This document shows, one piece after another, positions 1 through 8,312 of a stretch of 49,487 bases of DNA. Made by a program: the position numbers and the translations under genes. The notes beneath the pieces are model-generated. The model made no database searches and was not told the origin of the DNA. It saw only the letters and a program-made list of their open reading frames with translations. How positions within the stretch are numbered: position 1 is the first letter of the stretch; each line of letters opens with the position of its first letter. Location: contig JAFWIH010000007.1 in NCBI GenBank assembly GCA_017533795.1, positions 1-49,487 of the forward strand. The letters run 5' to 3'. Source of the stretch: Clostridia bacterium (lineage in GTDB: Bacteria; Bacillota; Clostridia; TANB77; CAG-508).

Positions 1-418
1 ATAAATCTCTAATTTCTTCAAGTAGTACAACTTGTTCATCTTTTTTCTCTTCTTCAACAGCTTCTTCTTCAGCTTCTTTTTTCTTTGTAATTCTTTCAAT
101 TGTTTTAACAAAGAAGAATATACATACTGCAACAATTAAAAAGTCAATTATGTTTTGTATAAACATACCATATGTAATTGTTGCTTCTCCAATTTTTGCT
201 TTTAGTCCAGAAAAATCAATTCCACCAATTAGCACACCAATTATAGGCATTAATATATCATTTACTAAAGAAGTAACTATTTTTCCAAAAGCGCCACCAA
301 TGATAACACCAACTGCTAAATCTACAACATCTCCTTGTGCTATAAATTCTTTAAATTCTGAAAACATGCCTTTTCCTTTGTTTAATACTGCATCTTTGTC
401 TAATTTTTTATCGCTCAT
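1..418 (-). CDS. mscL: Large-conductance mechanosensitive channel MscL (3' end beyond window)
   Basis: Homopentameric inner-membrane channel that opens under membrane tension to release solutes during hypo-osmotic shock. The 139 visible residues start [17 protein letters not shown] and then give the amphipathic N-terminal helix ([20 protein letters not shown]), first membrane segment (about 33-62), the short periplasmic loop and the second membrane segment (about 84-105, [21 protein letters not shown]). The cytoplasmic tail is Glu/Lys rich. The start ATG at 418 has AGGAGG 9 nt upstream. The C-terminus runs off the left edge, so the stop is not seen. The family identification is firm from the GGAFGKIV motif and topology. 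Confidence 0.95.
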   Translation of the reverse strand, partial: MSDKKLDKDAVLNKGKGMFSEFKEFIAQGDVVDLAVGVIIGGAFGKIVTSLVNDILMPIIGVLIGGIDFSGLKAKIGEATITYGMFIQNIIDFLIVAVCIFFFVKTIERITKKKEAEEEAVEEEKKDEQVVLLEEIRDL

Positions 419-450
419 TTATTATTCCTCCTTTTATTTCAACTGGCATT

Positions 451-479
451 ATTATATCATATAATTGTAAAAATTTAAA
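451..479 (-). promoter_or_regulatory. Sigma-A-type promoter of mscL
   Basis: TTTAAA (474-479) and TATAAT (451-456) on the minus strand are separated by 17 nt, and the mscL start lies 33 nt below the -10. The -35 box is weak; the -10 box is a consensus match. Confidence 0.45.
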
Positions 480-512
480 GAGTTTTACTGAACATTTCAC
501 TTTTTTATAGAA

Positions 513-1166
513 TTAATGTCTACTTTTTTCTTCTTTAAAAATAAAAGCTTTAGCAAATTCTACTGCAATAATTAAATATGAAATAGAAAGTAAACTACCT
601 GCAAGAACATCACTTAAATAATGTACTCCCAAATATACTCTACTAAAATCTATTAAAACAATTAATAATGTTAGTCCTATACATATACAATTTCTTAACA
701 CTTTATTATCTGTGTGGTTCCATAAGTAGTAGATTAATAATCCATAGAAAGCAGTTGTTATCATCGCATGTCCAGATGGAAAACTATATCCATCTTCTTC
801 AACAAGCCTTAAACTCTCTTCTGGCCTAGGTCTCTGTACTATATGCTTAATAGTCCAATTTAAGCCACTTATAATTATTAAATTGCATATATAACATGAT
901 GCTCTTAAGTGATCTTTAAAAACAAAAAAACCAATTATGGCTCCGATTGCTCCAAGTGGAACTAGCAATTTTGCTTCTCCAAAAAAAGTAAATATTTTAA
1001 AGAATACAGTAAGCCATTCTCTCCTAGCACTGTTTACCATTAAATTAATTGTCCAAGTATCAATAGGCAAAACTTTAAATTTAGTTATTGCAATTAATAT
1101 TAGTCCAAAAATTATTATACATATCCCTAAAATAAACCATTTTAAATTTTTCTTAAACTTTTCCAT
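513..1166 (-). CDS. PAP2-family phosphatase (undecaprenyl-pyrophosphate / lipid phosphatase type)
   Basis: Integral-membrane acid phosphatase of the type 2 phosphatidic acid phosphatase family, which removes a phosphate from prenyl or lipid pyrophosphates on the outer face of the membrane. All three signature motifs are visible: KHIVQRP (K107, R112-P113), PSGH (130-133) and SR-x5-H-x3-D (S175-R176, H182, D186). There are about six hydrophobic segments. It lies 12 nt downstream of the DgkA-type kinase. This pairing suggests a shared role in undecaprenyl-phosphate recycling (inferred from context); the substrate cannot be read from sequence. Confidence 0.9.
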   Translation of the reverse strand: MEKFKKNLKWFILGICIIIFGLILIAITKFKVLPIDTWTINLMVNSARREWLTVFFKIFTFFGEAKLLVPLGAIGAIIGFFVFKDHLRASCYICNLIIISGLNWTIKHIVQRPRPEESLRLVEEDGYSFPSGHAMITTAFYGLLIYYLWNHTDNKVLRNCICIGLTLLIVLIDFSRVYLGVHYLSDVLAGSLLSISYLIIAVEFAKAFIFKEEKSRH

Positions 1167-1178
1167 TATTCTTCTCCT

Positions 1179-1577
1179 TTATTTTCTAATGTATTCCACT
1201 ATCTTTGGTATAAATATTATTAGCCCTGAAGTAGCAGCTCCTATAGCAAGTATTAATACTGCTCCAGCTGATATATCCTTAGCAGCTTTAGCCTTAGGAT
1301 TTCTAAAAGGCATAACAATATTTACAGTAGTTTCAATTGCTGTATTAAACAGTTCTCCACCTATTACTACTGCAAACCATATAATACATATAAACCATTC
1401 TATTAGGCTAATTTTTAATAAAAAACCACAGATTATTACTAGTAACATTATAAAGAAATGAATTTTCATGTTTCTTTCTTTTCTAAAAGATGTTATTATT
1501 CCAGCTAAAGCGTATTTAAATGAATTTGCTAACTTTTTAGTTTTTACCTTAATTATTCTTTTTCTTCTAGTTTTCAT
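1179..1577 (-). CDS. dgkA: DgkA-type lipid kinase (undecaprenol/diacylglycerol kinase)
   Basis: Small trimeric membrane kinase; Gram-positive members phosphorylate undecaprenol or diacylglycerol. It has the family motif GGELFNTAIETTVN and a later KAAKDISAGAVL segment that carry the catalytic Glu and metal ligands, plus three membrane helices. Two ATGs fit: 1583, which touches the tcdA stop (TAAATG), and 1577. I chose 1577 because GGAG lies 9 nt before it, against only 3 nt for 1583. The gene is translationally linked to tcdA upstream and PAP2 downstream. Confidence 0.9.
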   Translation of the reverse strand: MKTRRKRIIKVKTKKLANSFKYALAGIITSFRKERNMKIHFFIMLLVIICGFLLKISLIEWFICIIWFAVVIGGELFNTAIETTVNIVMPFRNPKAKAAKDISAGAVLILAIGAATSGLIIFIPKIVEYIRK

Positions 1578-1583
1578 GAGCAT

Positions 1584-2279
1584 TTACTCCTTATTAATTA
1601 TATCTTTTATTACTTCTCCTGCTATAATAAGTCCTGCAACTGATGGTACAAAAGAAATACTTCCAGGCACATTCTCTTCTCCATCTTTTTTTGGCTTTAT
1701 TGGCATTTCTTTTGAGTATACAACCTTTAATTTTTTTATTCCTCTATTTCGTAATTCTTTTCTCATTACTTTTGCTAAAGGACAAACGCTAGTGTTATAA
1801 ATATCTGCTATTTCAAATTTAGTAGGATCTAATTTATTGCCTGTTCCCATAGCGGATATTATCGGTATTTTTAGTTTATTGGCTCTTATCACTAGTTCTA
1901 TTTTTCCCGTTACTGTATCTATGCAATCTACAATATAATCAATGCTGTTATCTAATATTCCTGTTGTTTCTGGAAGAAAAAACTCTTTATATGTTTTAAT
2001 TTTTGCAGTAGGATTAATATCTAATAATCTTTCTTTAGCAATATCAACTTTTGCTTGTCCTATTGTTTTTTTAGTAGCAATAAGCTGTCTATTTAAATTT
2101 GTTATATCTACATTATCCTTATCCACAAGAATAAAATTTCCAATACCAGCTCTTACTAGACCTTCTATAACAAAAGAACCCACTCCGCCAATACCAAACA
2201 CTGCAACTTTAGAGTTGTTTAGTTTTTTTATGTTTTCTTTTCCAATAACTAATTCTGTTCTAGAAAATTGACTAAGCAT
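1584..2279 (-). CDS. tcdA: tRNA threonylcarbamoyladenosine dehydratase (ThiF/MoeB/HesA fold)
   Basis: ATP-dependent E1-like enzyme that dehydrates t6A37 of ANN-decoding tRNAs to the cyclic form ct6A. The Rossmann nucleotide motif GIGGVGSFVIEGLVRAGIG is followed by VDKDNVDITNLNRQ and DCIDTVTGKIELV, the usual ThiF adenylation landmarks. The C-terminal PGSISFVPSVAGLIIAGEVI segment is typical of TcdA/CsdL rather than ThiF or MoeB. Length is 231 aa, normal for TcdA. Its start overlaps the end of mnmA by 31 nt, so two tRNA-modifying enzymes are translationally coupled. The ribosome site is GGAGG. Confidence 0.9.
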   Translation of the reverse strand: MLSQFSRTELVIGKENIKKLNNSKVAVFGIGGVGSFVIEGLVRAGIGNFILVDKDNVDITNLNRQLIATKKTIGQAKVDIAKERLLDINPTAKIKTYKEFFLPETTGILDNSIDYIVDCIDTVTGKIELVIRANKLKIPIISAMGTGNKLDPTKFEIADIYNTSVCPLAKVMRKELRNRGIKKLKVVYSKEMPIKPKKDGEENVPGSISFVPSVAGLIIAGEVIKDIINKE

Positions 2280-3328
2280 ATATTTTTCCTCCGTCCAATA
2301 ACAACATCATCAATATAAAACACCGCAGATTGTCCAGGGGTAATTCTTTGTGATGGCTCGTCAAAAACTACTTTTACTAAATCGCTATCAACTTGTTCAA
2401 TTGTAGCTTTTGATTCTTTAGCAGAATATCTAGTTTTTACTCCTACTTTCAATTTTTCTTTAAGATTATCAAATAATAGCCAATTTAGGTTATTCACAAG
2501 CATTTCCTTTTTATATGTATCTTTATTAGTTCCTACTATTAACTCGTTTCTTTCTTGGTTAAAACCTATTACAAAAAGTGGCTCTTTATAGGATATTCCA
2601 AGTCCTTTACGTTGGCCTATAGTATAATTATATAATCCATTGTGCTCACCTAAAATCTCTCCATTTTTATTAACAATTTTTCCCTTTTTGGGTTTCAAAT
2701 CTGAATTTTCTTCGAGAAACTTTTTATAGTTTCCATCAGGAATAAAGCAAATATCTTCACTGTCTGGTTTATTTGCGACTTTTAAATTGTGTTTTCTAGC
2801 AATTTCTCTTATTTCTTCCTTAGAGTTAAAGTTACCTAAAGGAAATAGAACATTAGCTAACATCTTCCTTGGAATATTGTATAAAACATAACTTTGATCT
2901 TTTAAAATTGTATTTGATTTTTTTAATACATATTGTTTATACTTTTCCGAATATTCAATCTTTGCATAATGGCCAGTAGCTATATAATTACAACCTAATT
3001 CTTTTGCTTTTTCAAACATAGCACCAAATTTCATGTATTTGTTACATTCAATACAAGGATTTGGTGTACGACCATTTGAATATTCATTTATAAAATCATC
3101 TATTACATTACATTTAAACTCTTTTCTTAAATCATATGTAATATGTGGTATTCCAATAAGCTTGCAAACATTTTTTGCATCAAGATTTGTTTCTAAATTG
3201 CAGCAAGAGCCAGCAAAAAGTTGTAAAGTAATGCCAATTACTTCATATCCTTGTTCTTTTAATAACAATGCTGATACAGAACTGTCTACTCCACCACTCA
3301 TCCCTAATAAAACTTTTTTATTGTTCAT
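2249..3328 (-). CDS. mnmA: tRNA-specific 2-thiouridylase MnmA
   Basis: Installs the 2-thio group on U34 of Lys, Glu and Gln tRNAs using persulfide sulfur and ATP. The PP-loop SGGVDSS is at residues 11-17. The catalytic Cys92 is in NPCIECN and the second Cys194 in DSEDICFI, both present. The middle region has the QRKGLGI tRNA-binding loop and the C-terminal beta barrel ends PGQSAVFY. Length 359 aa is standard. It overlaps the preceding membrane-protein gene by 11 nt and tcdA by 31 nt, so it sits in a tight operon. Confidence 0.96.
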   Translation of the reverse strand: MNNKKVLLGMSGGVDSSVSALLLKEQGYEVIGITLQLFAGSCCNLETNLDAKNVCKLIGIPHITYDLRKEFKCNVIDDFINEYSNGRTPNPCIECNKYMKFGAMFEKAKELGCNYIATGHYAKIEYSEKYKQYVLKKSNTILKDQSYVLYNIPRKMLANVLFPLGNFNSKEEIREIARKHNLKVANKPDSEDICFIPDGNYKKFLEENSDLKPKKGKIVNKNGEILGEHNGLYNYTIGQRKGLGISYKEPLFVIGFNQERNELIVGTNKDTYKKEMLVNNLNWLLFDNLKEKLKVGVKTRYSAKESKATIEQVDSDLVKVVFDEPSQRITPGQSAVFYIDDVVIGRRKNICLVNFLEQN

Positions 3329-4124
3329 TGTTATTTCCTCTCTGTTCTACATTTCTTTTATATAAATATGGATGTATCTCTGGATATAATTCTTTAACAT
3401 AAATTTTTTGGTTATCCTCTGTCAATATAGTTAAATTAGGATATGCCATTAAAACCTTTTCTATAGTCCAATATTTATCTACAAATGATTTTTTCTCAGA
3501 ATTGTTATATGTGCCCTCATATTTTTTCTTTATTTTATTCTTATCTGAAGCATTCAAATTCTTCTCAACTATAACCTTTGTTAAAACCCAGTCTTCTGCA
3601 AAAGCAGAATAAATACTATCAACTAGCATAAATAAAATAACTACTGCTATTAATGTTTTAAATAATTTCACATTTATTTTCGTTTCAAGCCAATCTATGA
3701 ATTTATCAATTTGGGGATTTAACGCTTTCATTAGGTAGACACCTAAAAGTCCCCAAAAAATTGAATAGGTAAGACATATTCTTCCATTTATATTTAAAAA
3801 CCTATAAGAATAATCCCACCATCTAGTTCCTATAATTAATTCCCCTATATAACTTATTAAGTATTCTAAAACTGAGCCTATTATGTATCCACCAATAAAT
3901 AATGTATAATTGTTCTTATTAAAATAACGCAATCCAATAATCATTGCAACTGCACCAATTCCATAAATAGAGCAAAATGGTCCATACATAAAGCTTTGCC
4001 TGCTTTCAATTACTCCATACATTAAAAAGGCAAAAGTGGTCTCTAAAATATAACCTAAAATACTATAAATTATAAAATATGCTAAAATTCTCCATATGGT
4101 TAATTTATGGTTTGTTTCTTTCAT
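3318..4124 (-). CDS. Putative ABC-transporter type IV / CmpB-like membrane protein
   Basis: 268-aa membrane protein with about five hydrophobic helices. The region LAYFIIYSILGYILETTFAF through SFMYGPFCSIYGIGAV is characteristic of the family annotated as putative ABC-transporter type IV (PF06541), common in Clostridia and of unproven function. A soluble tail of about 90 residues follows the last helix (after AEDWVLTKVIVEKN). The ribosome site is weak (GTGAGA). It follows the rubrerythrin terminator and overlaps mnmA by 11 nt. No ATPase partner is adjacent, so a true transporter role is not supported by context. Confidence 0.75.
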   Translation of the reverse strand: MKETNHKLTIWRILAYFIIYSILGYILETTFAFLMYGVIESRQSFMYGPFCSIYGIGAVAMIIGLRYFNKNNYTLFIGGYIIGSVLEYLISYIGELIIGTRWWDYSYRFLNINGRICLTYSIFWGLLGVYLMKALNPQIDKFIDWLETKINVKLFKTLIAVVILFMLVDSIYSAFAEDWVLTKVIVEKNLNASDKNKIKKKYEGTYNNSEKKSFVDKYWTIEKVLMAYPNLTILTEDNQKIYVKELYPEIHPYLYKRNVEQRGNNNEQ

Positions 4125-4140
4125 TTTATCTCACTTTCAA

Positions 4141-4171
4141 AAAAAGCTTGACAATTTGGGTCAAGCTTTTT
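4141..4171 (-). terminator. Rho-independent terminator of rubrerythrin
   Basis: A perfect 12-bp inverted repeat (AAAAAGCTTGAC / GTCAAGCTTTTT) with a 7-nt loop lies 9 nt below the rubrerythrin stop. T-runs on both sides make it usable in either direction. Confidence 0.9.
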
Positions 4172-4180
4172 CTTAGAATT

Positions 4181-4723
4181 TTAATAGTTTTCTGCTTTTA
4201 TTTCGAAATATGCTTGTGGATGATTACATACAGGACATACTCCAGGAGCTTCTTTTCCTACTACTATATGTCCACAATTTCTACATTTCCAAATTTTATC
4301 TCCATCTTTACTAAATACTAATCCATCTTTTAAGTTTTCTAATAGTTTTAAATATCTTTCTTCATGTTCTTTTTCTATTTTTCCGACTTCTTCAAATAAA
4401 AATGCTATATGGTCAAATCCTTCTTCCTTAGCTTCTTTAGCAAAAGTATCATACATATCTGTCCATTCATAGTTTTCTCCATCAGCAGCTTCTTTTAAAT
4501 TATCTGCTGTAGTTGGAATATCTCCACCTTTTAATAATTTGTACCATATCTTTGCATGTTCTTTTTCGTTTTGTGCTGTCTCCTCAAATATTGCAGCAAT
4601 TTGCTCATAGCCTTCCTTTTTAGCCTTACTTGCAAAATATGTGTATTTATTTCTTGCTTGTGATTCTCCTGCAAATGCGGCCATTAAATTTGCCTCAGTC
4701 TTACTTCCTTTTAAATCTGGCAT
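4181..4723 (-). CDS. Rubrerythrin
   Basis: Non-heme diiron peroxidase that protects anaerobes by reducing hydrogen peroxide in the cytoplasm. The N-terminal four-helix ferritin-like domain shows iron ligands E20, E53-xx-H56 and E117-xx-H120. The C-terminal rubredoxin-like domain has C147-xx-C150 and C163-xx-C166. Length 180 aa is typical. It is transcribed alone: a good promoter lies upstream and a strong terminator downstream. The start has AGGAGG 10 nt upstream. Confidence 0.96.
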   Translation of the reverse strand: MPDLKGSKTEANLMAAFAGESQARNKYTYFASKAKKEGYEQIAAIFEETAQNEKEHAKIWYKLLKGGDIPTTADNLKEAADGENYEWTDMYDTFAKEAKEEGFDHIAFLFEEVGKIEKEHEERYLKLLENLKDGLVFSKDGDKIWKCRNCGHIVVGKEAPGVCPVCNHPQAYFEIKAENY

Positions 4724-4754
4724 AATATACTTACCTCCTAAATTTTATGTTCTG

Positions 4755-4783
4755 ATTTTATCATATCATAATATTATTTTCAA
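4755..4783 (-). promoter_or_regulatory. Sigma-A-type promoter of rubrerythrin
   Basis: TTGAAA (4778-4783) and TAAAAT (4755-4760) on the minus strand are spaced exactly 17 nt apart and sit 32 nt before the start codon. The gap lies between xseB and rubrerythrin and has no other features. Confidence 0.6.
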
Positions 4784-4794
4784 GATATTATTTT

Positions 4795-5022
4795 TTATTC
4801 GCTTATAAAATTATCTTCTTGTAATTCTCCATCATTTTCTAAAAGAATTGATATTTTTTTCTCTGCAGTCTCTAACATTTTATTGCATTCTTTAGAAATA
4901 TTAATTCCTTCTTCAAATTTCTTAACTGATTCGTCTAAACTAAGTTCACCTTTTTCAAGTTCTGTTACTATGTTTTCAAGTTTGTTCATTTCTGTTTCAA
5001 ATTCTTTTTTTTCTTCTTTCAT
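4795..5022 (-). CDS. xseB: Exodeoxyribonuclease VII small subunit
   Basis: 75-aa helical subunit that wraps around XseA in exonuclease VII, which degrades single-stranded DNA to oligonucleotides. The pattern FETEMNKLENIVTELEKGELSLDESVKKFEEGI is split here as motifs LENIVTELEKGELSLDES and FEEGINISKEC, both diagnostic of the family. It is the last gene of the block that contains xseA, separated from it by one small membrane-protein gene. Confidence 0.95.
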   Translation of the reverse strand: MKEEKKEFETEMNKLENIVTELEKGELSLDESVKKFEEGINISKECNKMLETAEKKISILLENDGELQEDNFISE

Positions 5023-5060
5023 TAATAATCACTAACCTCTCCTGTTTTTCCCTTCATTTC

Positions 5061-5249
5061 TTATTTTATATTATTATTGGTATTATTATTTTCTGTAACA
5101 TATTGATTAAAGACAGTATTAACTGCATGGTTTTGATTTGAAGGCAAATCGATTTTTTTTACATTATTTTTTATGAGAATATATCCTACTGAACCTCCTA
5201 GAAAAATGCATATCAAAACTATAATAATTTTTTGCCATGTAGTAATCAT
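5061..5249 (-). CDS. Small single-pass membrane protein of unknown function
   Basis: 62-aa protein with one hydrophobic segment (about residues 7-27, IIIVLICIFLGGSVGYILI) and an Asn-rich tail. GGGGG 8 nt before the ATG and the tight position between xseA and xseB (12-nt and 38-nt gaps) support real expression. I do not recognise the family. Being inserted inside an exonuclease VII operon does not by itself prove a link to DNA repair. Confidence 0.6.
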   Translation of the reverse strand: MITTWQKIIIVLICIFLGGSVGYILIKNNVKKIDLPSNQNHAVNTVFNQYVTENNNTNNNIK

Positions 5250-5261
5250 TATATTTCCCCC

Positions 5262-6449
5262 TTAAACTATTTTTGCTTTTTTGCTTCCATCTTGAAATCT
5301 TAAATCCAATACATCACCTGATTTTATATCTTTAGATTTTTTTATTATTTTACCATTATTTTCGGCTAAACAGTATCCCCTTGCTAATGTTTTTAATGGA
5401 CTTAGTGCGTCCAGCCTTGAGACTATCTTACTATAGTTTGCCTCTTTTTCCTTATAAATCAGCTTTATTTTATTTTCTAGTCTTTTAATATATGTATCAA
5501 CTTTTAAATAGTTATCATTAATACTTCTTGTAGGTTCTTTAAACGGTCTACTACTAATGGCTTTTTCATATCTTAATCGTGCAAGTTCAACTTTTTTCTT
5601 TAATGATGTTTTTAGTCTTTGTTGGTATGTTGATATTTTATATTCTAAATCGTTAATATCAGGAACTGCTAGTTCTGCAGCTGCAGAAGGTGTTGGTGCT
5701 CTTAAGTCTGCCACAAAATCTGCAATTGTAAAATCTGTTTCATGTCCTACGGCAGAAATTACTGGGATTTCAGATTCATAAATGGCATGAGCTACTACTT
5801 CTTCATTAAACGGCCACAAATCTTCTAAAGAGCCGCCTCCTCTTGCTACAATTATTACATCTGCAAGTTTTTTTTCATTCATAATTTTTATAGCATCTGC
5901 TATTTTGTTACAAGCTCCATCTCCTTGGACAGGGACTGGTAGTAATCTAATATATACATTTGGATTTCTTCTTGTTGAGACATTTATTATATCTCTAATA
6001 ACTGAACCAGTTTGTGATGTAAGTACCCCTATTACTTTTGGCATCATTGGTATTTTCTTTTTATGTGCTGCATCAAACATGCCTTTCTTTTCCAATTTTT
6101 CTTTTAGTTCTTCATATTTTGTATATAAATCACCTATGCCATCTTCTTTCATGGCTTTTACATAAATTTGATAATTTCCACCTTTTTCAAAAACAGTTAC
6201 ACTTCCAAAAACTATAACTTGTGTGCCATCTTTAGGTACAAATTTTAATCTTTCTGCATAGTTTTTAAACATTACGCATTTAATAATTGAATTTTCATCT
6301 TTTAGTGTAAAGTATAAGTGTCCTGTATAATGATTTTTAAAATTAGAAATTTCTCCCTTTACCATTATATTAATTAATGCTTCGTCATTATCAAATTTTT
6401 CTTTTAAATATTTGTTTAAATCCGTTACTGTTACAGCATTATAGTCCAT
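5262..6449 (-). CDS. xseA: Exodeoxyribonuclease VII large subunit
   Basis: Catalytic subunit of exonuclease VII. An N-terminal OB-fold (VTDLNKYLKEKFDND, GEISNFKNHYTGHLYFTLKD) is followed by the catalytic domain with GVLTSQTGSVIRDI, RGGGSLEDLW, and VGHETDFTIADFVADLRAPTP split over two lines of the family signature. The C-terminal coiled coil is about residues 265-350. Length 395 aa is slightly short for the family (about 400-450). It starts 6 nt after nusB and has GGAG 10 nt before its ATG. Confidence 0.96.
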   Translation of the reverse strand: MDYNAVTVTDLNKYLKEKFDNDEALINIMVKGEISNFKNHYTGHLYFTLKDENSIIKCVMFKNYAERLKFVPKDGTQVIVFGSVTVFEKGGNYQIYVKAMKEDGIGDLYTKYEELKEKLEKKGMFDAAHKKKIPMMPKVIGVLTSQTGSVIRDIINVSTRRNPNVYIRLLPVPVQGDGACNKIADAIKIMNEKKLADVIIVARGGGSLEDLWPFNEEVVAHAIYESEIPVISAVGHETDFTIADFVADLRAPTPSAAAELAVPDINDLEYKISTYQQRLKTSLKKKVELARLRYEKAISSRPFKEPTRSINDNYLKVDTYIKRLENKIKLIYKEKEANYSKIVSRLDALSPLKTLARGYCLAENNGKIIKKSKDIKSGDVLDLRFQDGSKKAKIV

Positions 6450-6455
6450 TTATTT

Positions 6456-6866
6456 TTACTCTCCAATTTCTTTTATAACGCTTGCTAGTATTCCATTTAC
6501 AAAATTTTTAGATGTGTCTTCTCCATATTTTTTTGCAAGTTCTACAACTTCATTTATTGCAACTTTATATGGAATATCAGTATATTTTATTTCATATATA
6601 GCAAGTTTAAGTAAACTTATATCAATCTTAGAAACTCTAGAGATTTCCCAATCAGCTTTTAGATTTTTCTCTATTAAACTAATAATTTCTTCTTTATGTT
6701 TTTCTATTCCATTTATTGTTTCTTTTATATATGTAACTGCTTTTGTATCTGTTATTTCACCAGCTTCTATATACAATTCAATTTGCTCATCTATGTTTTC
6801 GTTTTTTTGTATTTCTAAACTGTATATTAGTTTAAATGCTAGTTCTCTTATAGCTGACCTATTCAT
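6456..6866 (-). CDS. nusB: Transcription antitermination factor NusB
   Basis: 136-aa helical protein that binds boxA RNA with NusE/S10 during rRNA antitermination. It begins RSAIRELAFKLIYSLEI and ends with the family block DIPYKVAINEVVELAKKYG then FVNGILASV. Its place between the Asp23 cluster and xseA matches the asp23-nusB-xseA-xseB order of Firmicutes, although folD is absent here. Confidence 0.95.
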   Translation of the reverse strand: MNRSAIRELAFKLIYSLEIQKNENIDEQIELYIEAGEITDTKAVTYIKETINGIEKHKEEIISLIEKNLKADWEISRVSKIDISLLKLAIYEIKYTDIPYKVAINEVVELAKKYGEDTSKNFVNGILASVIKEIGE

Positions 6867-6882
6867 TTAATTTAATCCCCTT

Positions 6883-7086
6883 TTATACTCTATCTATAAA
6901 ATTTTTAAGTTTTTCTTTAACATCGTACTTGTTTTGTTGTATGTAATTGCCTGCAAATGCACAAGCGCCAATAATTATTATTGCTATAATTAATTTGTGC
7001 AAACGAGTAAATATTACAAGTAAAGCAACTAATACACCAATTATTGCACCTCTATAATTTGTTATAAAATTTTTAAAATCATCCAT
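6883..7086 (-). CDS. DUF2273-family small membrane protein
   Basis: 67 aa with two closely spaced hydrophobic segments (about 13-30 and 33-47) and a basic tail. The NYRGAIIGVLVALL pattern is that of DUF2273 (PF10031), a companion of AmaP and Asp23 in Gram-positive envelope-stress clusters. It sits 3 nt after amaP and has an AGGGGG ribosome site. The role is probably accessory to membrane anchoring of Asp23; this is inferred from the conserved neighbourhood. Confidence 0.8.
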   Translation of the reverse strand: MDDFKNFITNYRGAIIGVLVALLVIFTRLHKLIIAIIIIGACAFAGNYIQQNKYDVKEKLKNFIDRV

Positions 7087-7089
7087 TTT

Positions 7090-7647
7090 CTAGGCCCCCT
7101 TATTTTCTGATGTTTTTGGAGCTATATTTTTTATTTTAATATTTACTTCTTTTACATCTAAGTCTGTTGCTTGTTTTATTGTATCTTTTACTTTGTTTTG
7201 TATATTATTTGATAATTCTTTTATTACAGCTGTAGGTTTAACAATTAAATTTACAAAAACTTGTAAATTATTCTCTTTATCTAATGCAACTCTTGTTTTT
7301 ACATCTTCTGCTCCTTCAAATCCTATAGCTACAGAATTTACAAGATTTTGTAATGTTTCTTCAGATATTAAAAGTTTTCCATTTTCGTTTTCTAATAAAA
7401 CTCCTTGTTTAAAACTTTCTTCCTTATCTCCTGAATAGAAGAATATGCACTTTATTGCAAGTAATATAAAGACTATACTACATCCTAAAATAATTTGTGA
7501 TGTTATTTCACCTGTTACTGCTTTTTGACAAATGTTTGATACTAAATCATAATCAAGCCATCCAAAAACTAATACACATGCAAGTATTGATAATACTAGT
7601 ACTATGTCTGAAAATATTATTAGTGATGTTTTTTCAATAAATTTCAT
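7090..7647 (-). CDS. amaP: Alkaline shock response membrane anchor protein AmaP
   Basis: 185-aa protein with an N-terminal membrane hairpin (two segments, about 8-30 and 52-70) followed by a soluble Asp23-like domain (LVNSVAIGFEGAEDVKTRVAL, LQVFVNLIVKP, EVNIKIKNI). In Staphylococcus AmaP anchors Asp23 to the membrane. It is located between asp23 and the DUF2273 gene, the usual arrangement. It starts 36 nt after asp23. Confidence 0.85.
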   Translation of the reverse strand: MKFIEKTSLIIFSDIVLVLSILACVLVFGWLDYDLVSNICQKAVTGEITSQIILGCSIVFILLAIKCIFFYSGDKEESFKQGVLLENENGKLLISEETLQNLVNSVAIGFEGAEDVKTRVALDKENNLQVFVNLIVKPTAVIKELSNNIQNKVKDTIKQATDLDVKEVNIKIKNIAPKTSENKGA

Positions 7648-7683
7648 TTCTATTTCTCCATTTCTATTTATAATTATCCAGAA

Positions 7684-8145
7684 TTACTCTTGATTTTCTT
7701 GCCCTTGTTCTTGTTGTTCTACTTTTGTTTCCTCTATAACTGCATCTTCATTATCTAGTGATTTTGTGTTTACTCCCTGAACATGTACATTTACTTCTTC
7801 TACTTCTAATCCAGTCATACTTTCAACAGCTTTTTTAACTCTATTTTGAATTTCAAATGCTACGTCCGGAATACGTGTTCCATACTCTACGATGATATTT
7901 ACATCTATTTTGGCAGTGTTTTCTTCAACTTCAACCTTGATTCCTTTTGATCTATTTTTCTTACCACTTAGAACTTCCGAAATTCCTCCTGCAAATCCTG
8001 CTTGCATACTAGCTACTCCTTGTACTTCTGAAACAGCTACACCTGCAATTACAGCAACTACATCATTTGAAATTTTTACGCCTGAATTTTCTGTGTCTAT
8101 CTCCTCTTTGTTTTCCATTATTTCTTCTTTTTTATCTTCTTCCAT
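7684..8145 (-). CDS. Asp23/Gls24-family envelope stress protein
   Basis: Cytoplasmic membrane-associated protein of the alkaline-shock family (YqhY/YloU relatives). The core shows ISNDVVAVIAGVAVSEVQGV, VEENTAKIDVNIIVEYGTRIPD and ESMTGLEVEEVNVHVQGV, the complete Asp23 domain (about residues 25-130). Both termini are Glu/Gln/Lys-rich extensions. The ribosome site is AGGAGG. It heads the block with amaP, DUF2273 and nusB. Confidence 0.92.
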   Translation of the reverse strand: MEEDKKEEIMENKEEIDTENSGVKISNDVVAVIAGVAVSEVQGVASMQAGFAGGISEVLSGKKNRSKGIKVEVEENTAKIDVNIIVEYGTRIPDVAFEIQNRVKKAVESMTGLEVEEVNVHVQGVNTKSLDNEDAVIEETKVEQQEQGQENQE

Positions 8146-8262
8146 ATCAATTACCTCCTTTGATATTTTAACAGTATAAGTATATCAATAAATCTATTTT
8201 TTTACAACTGTTTTTGGGGATTTTGTTGAGAAAAATGATTTAAAAGTTGTTTTATAAAAAAT

Positions 8263-8302
8263 AAACTTAGTTATTAAACATAATCGTAAAATAACTAAGT
8301 TT
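8263..8302 (-). terminator. Terminator of the 8313-9284 prepilin-like gene
   Basis: A 13-bp perfect inverted repeat (AAACTTAGTTATT / AATAACTAAGTTT) with a 14-nt loop lies just below the stop codon. On the minus strand it is followed by ATTTTTTAT. Confidence 0.8.
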
Positions 8303-8312
8303 AGATAGAGCT

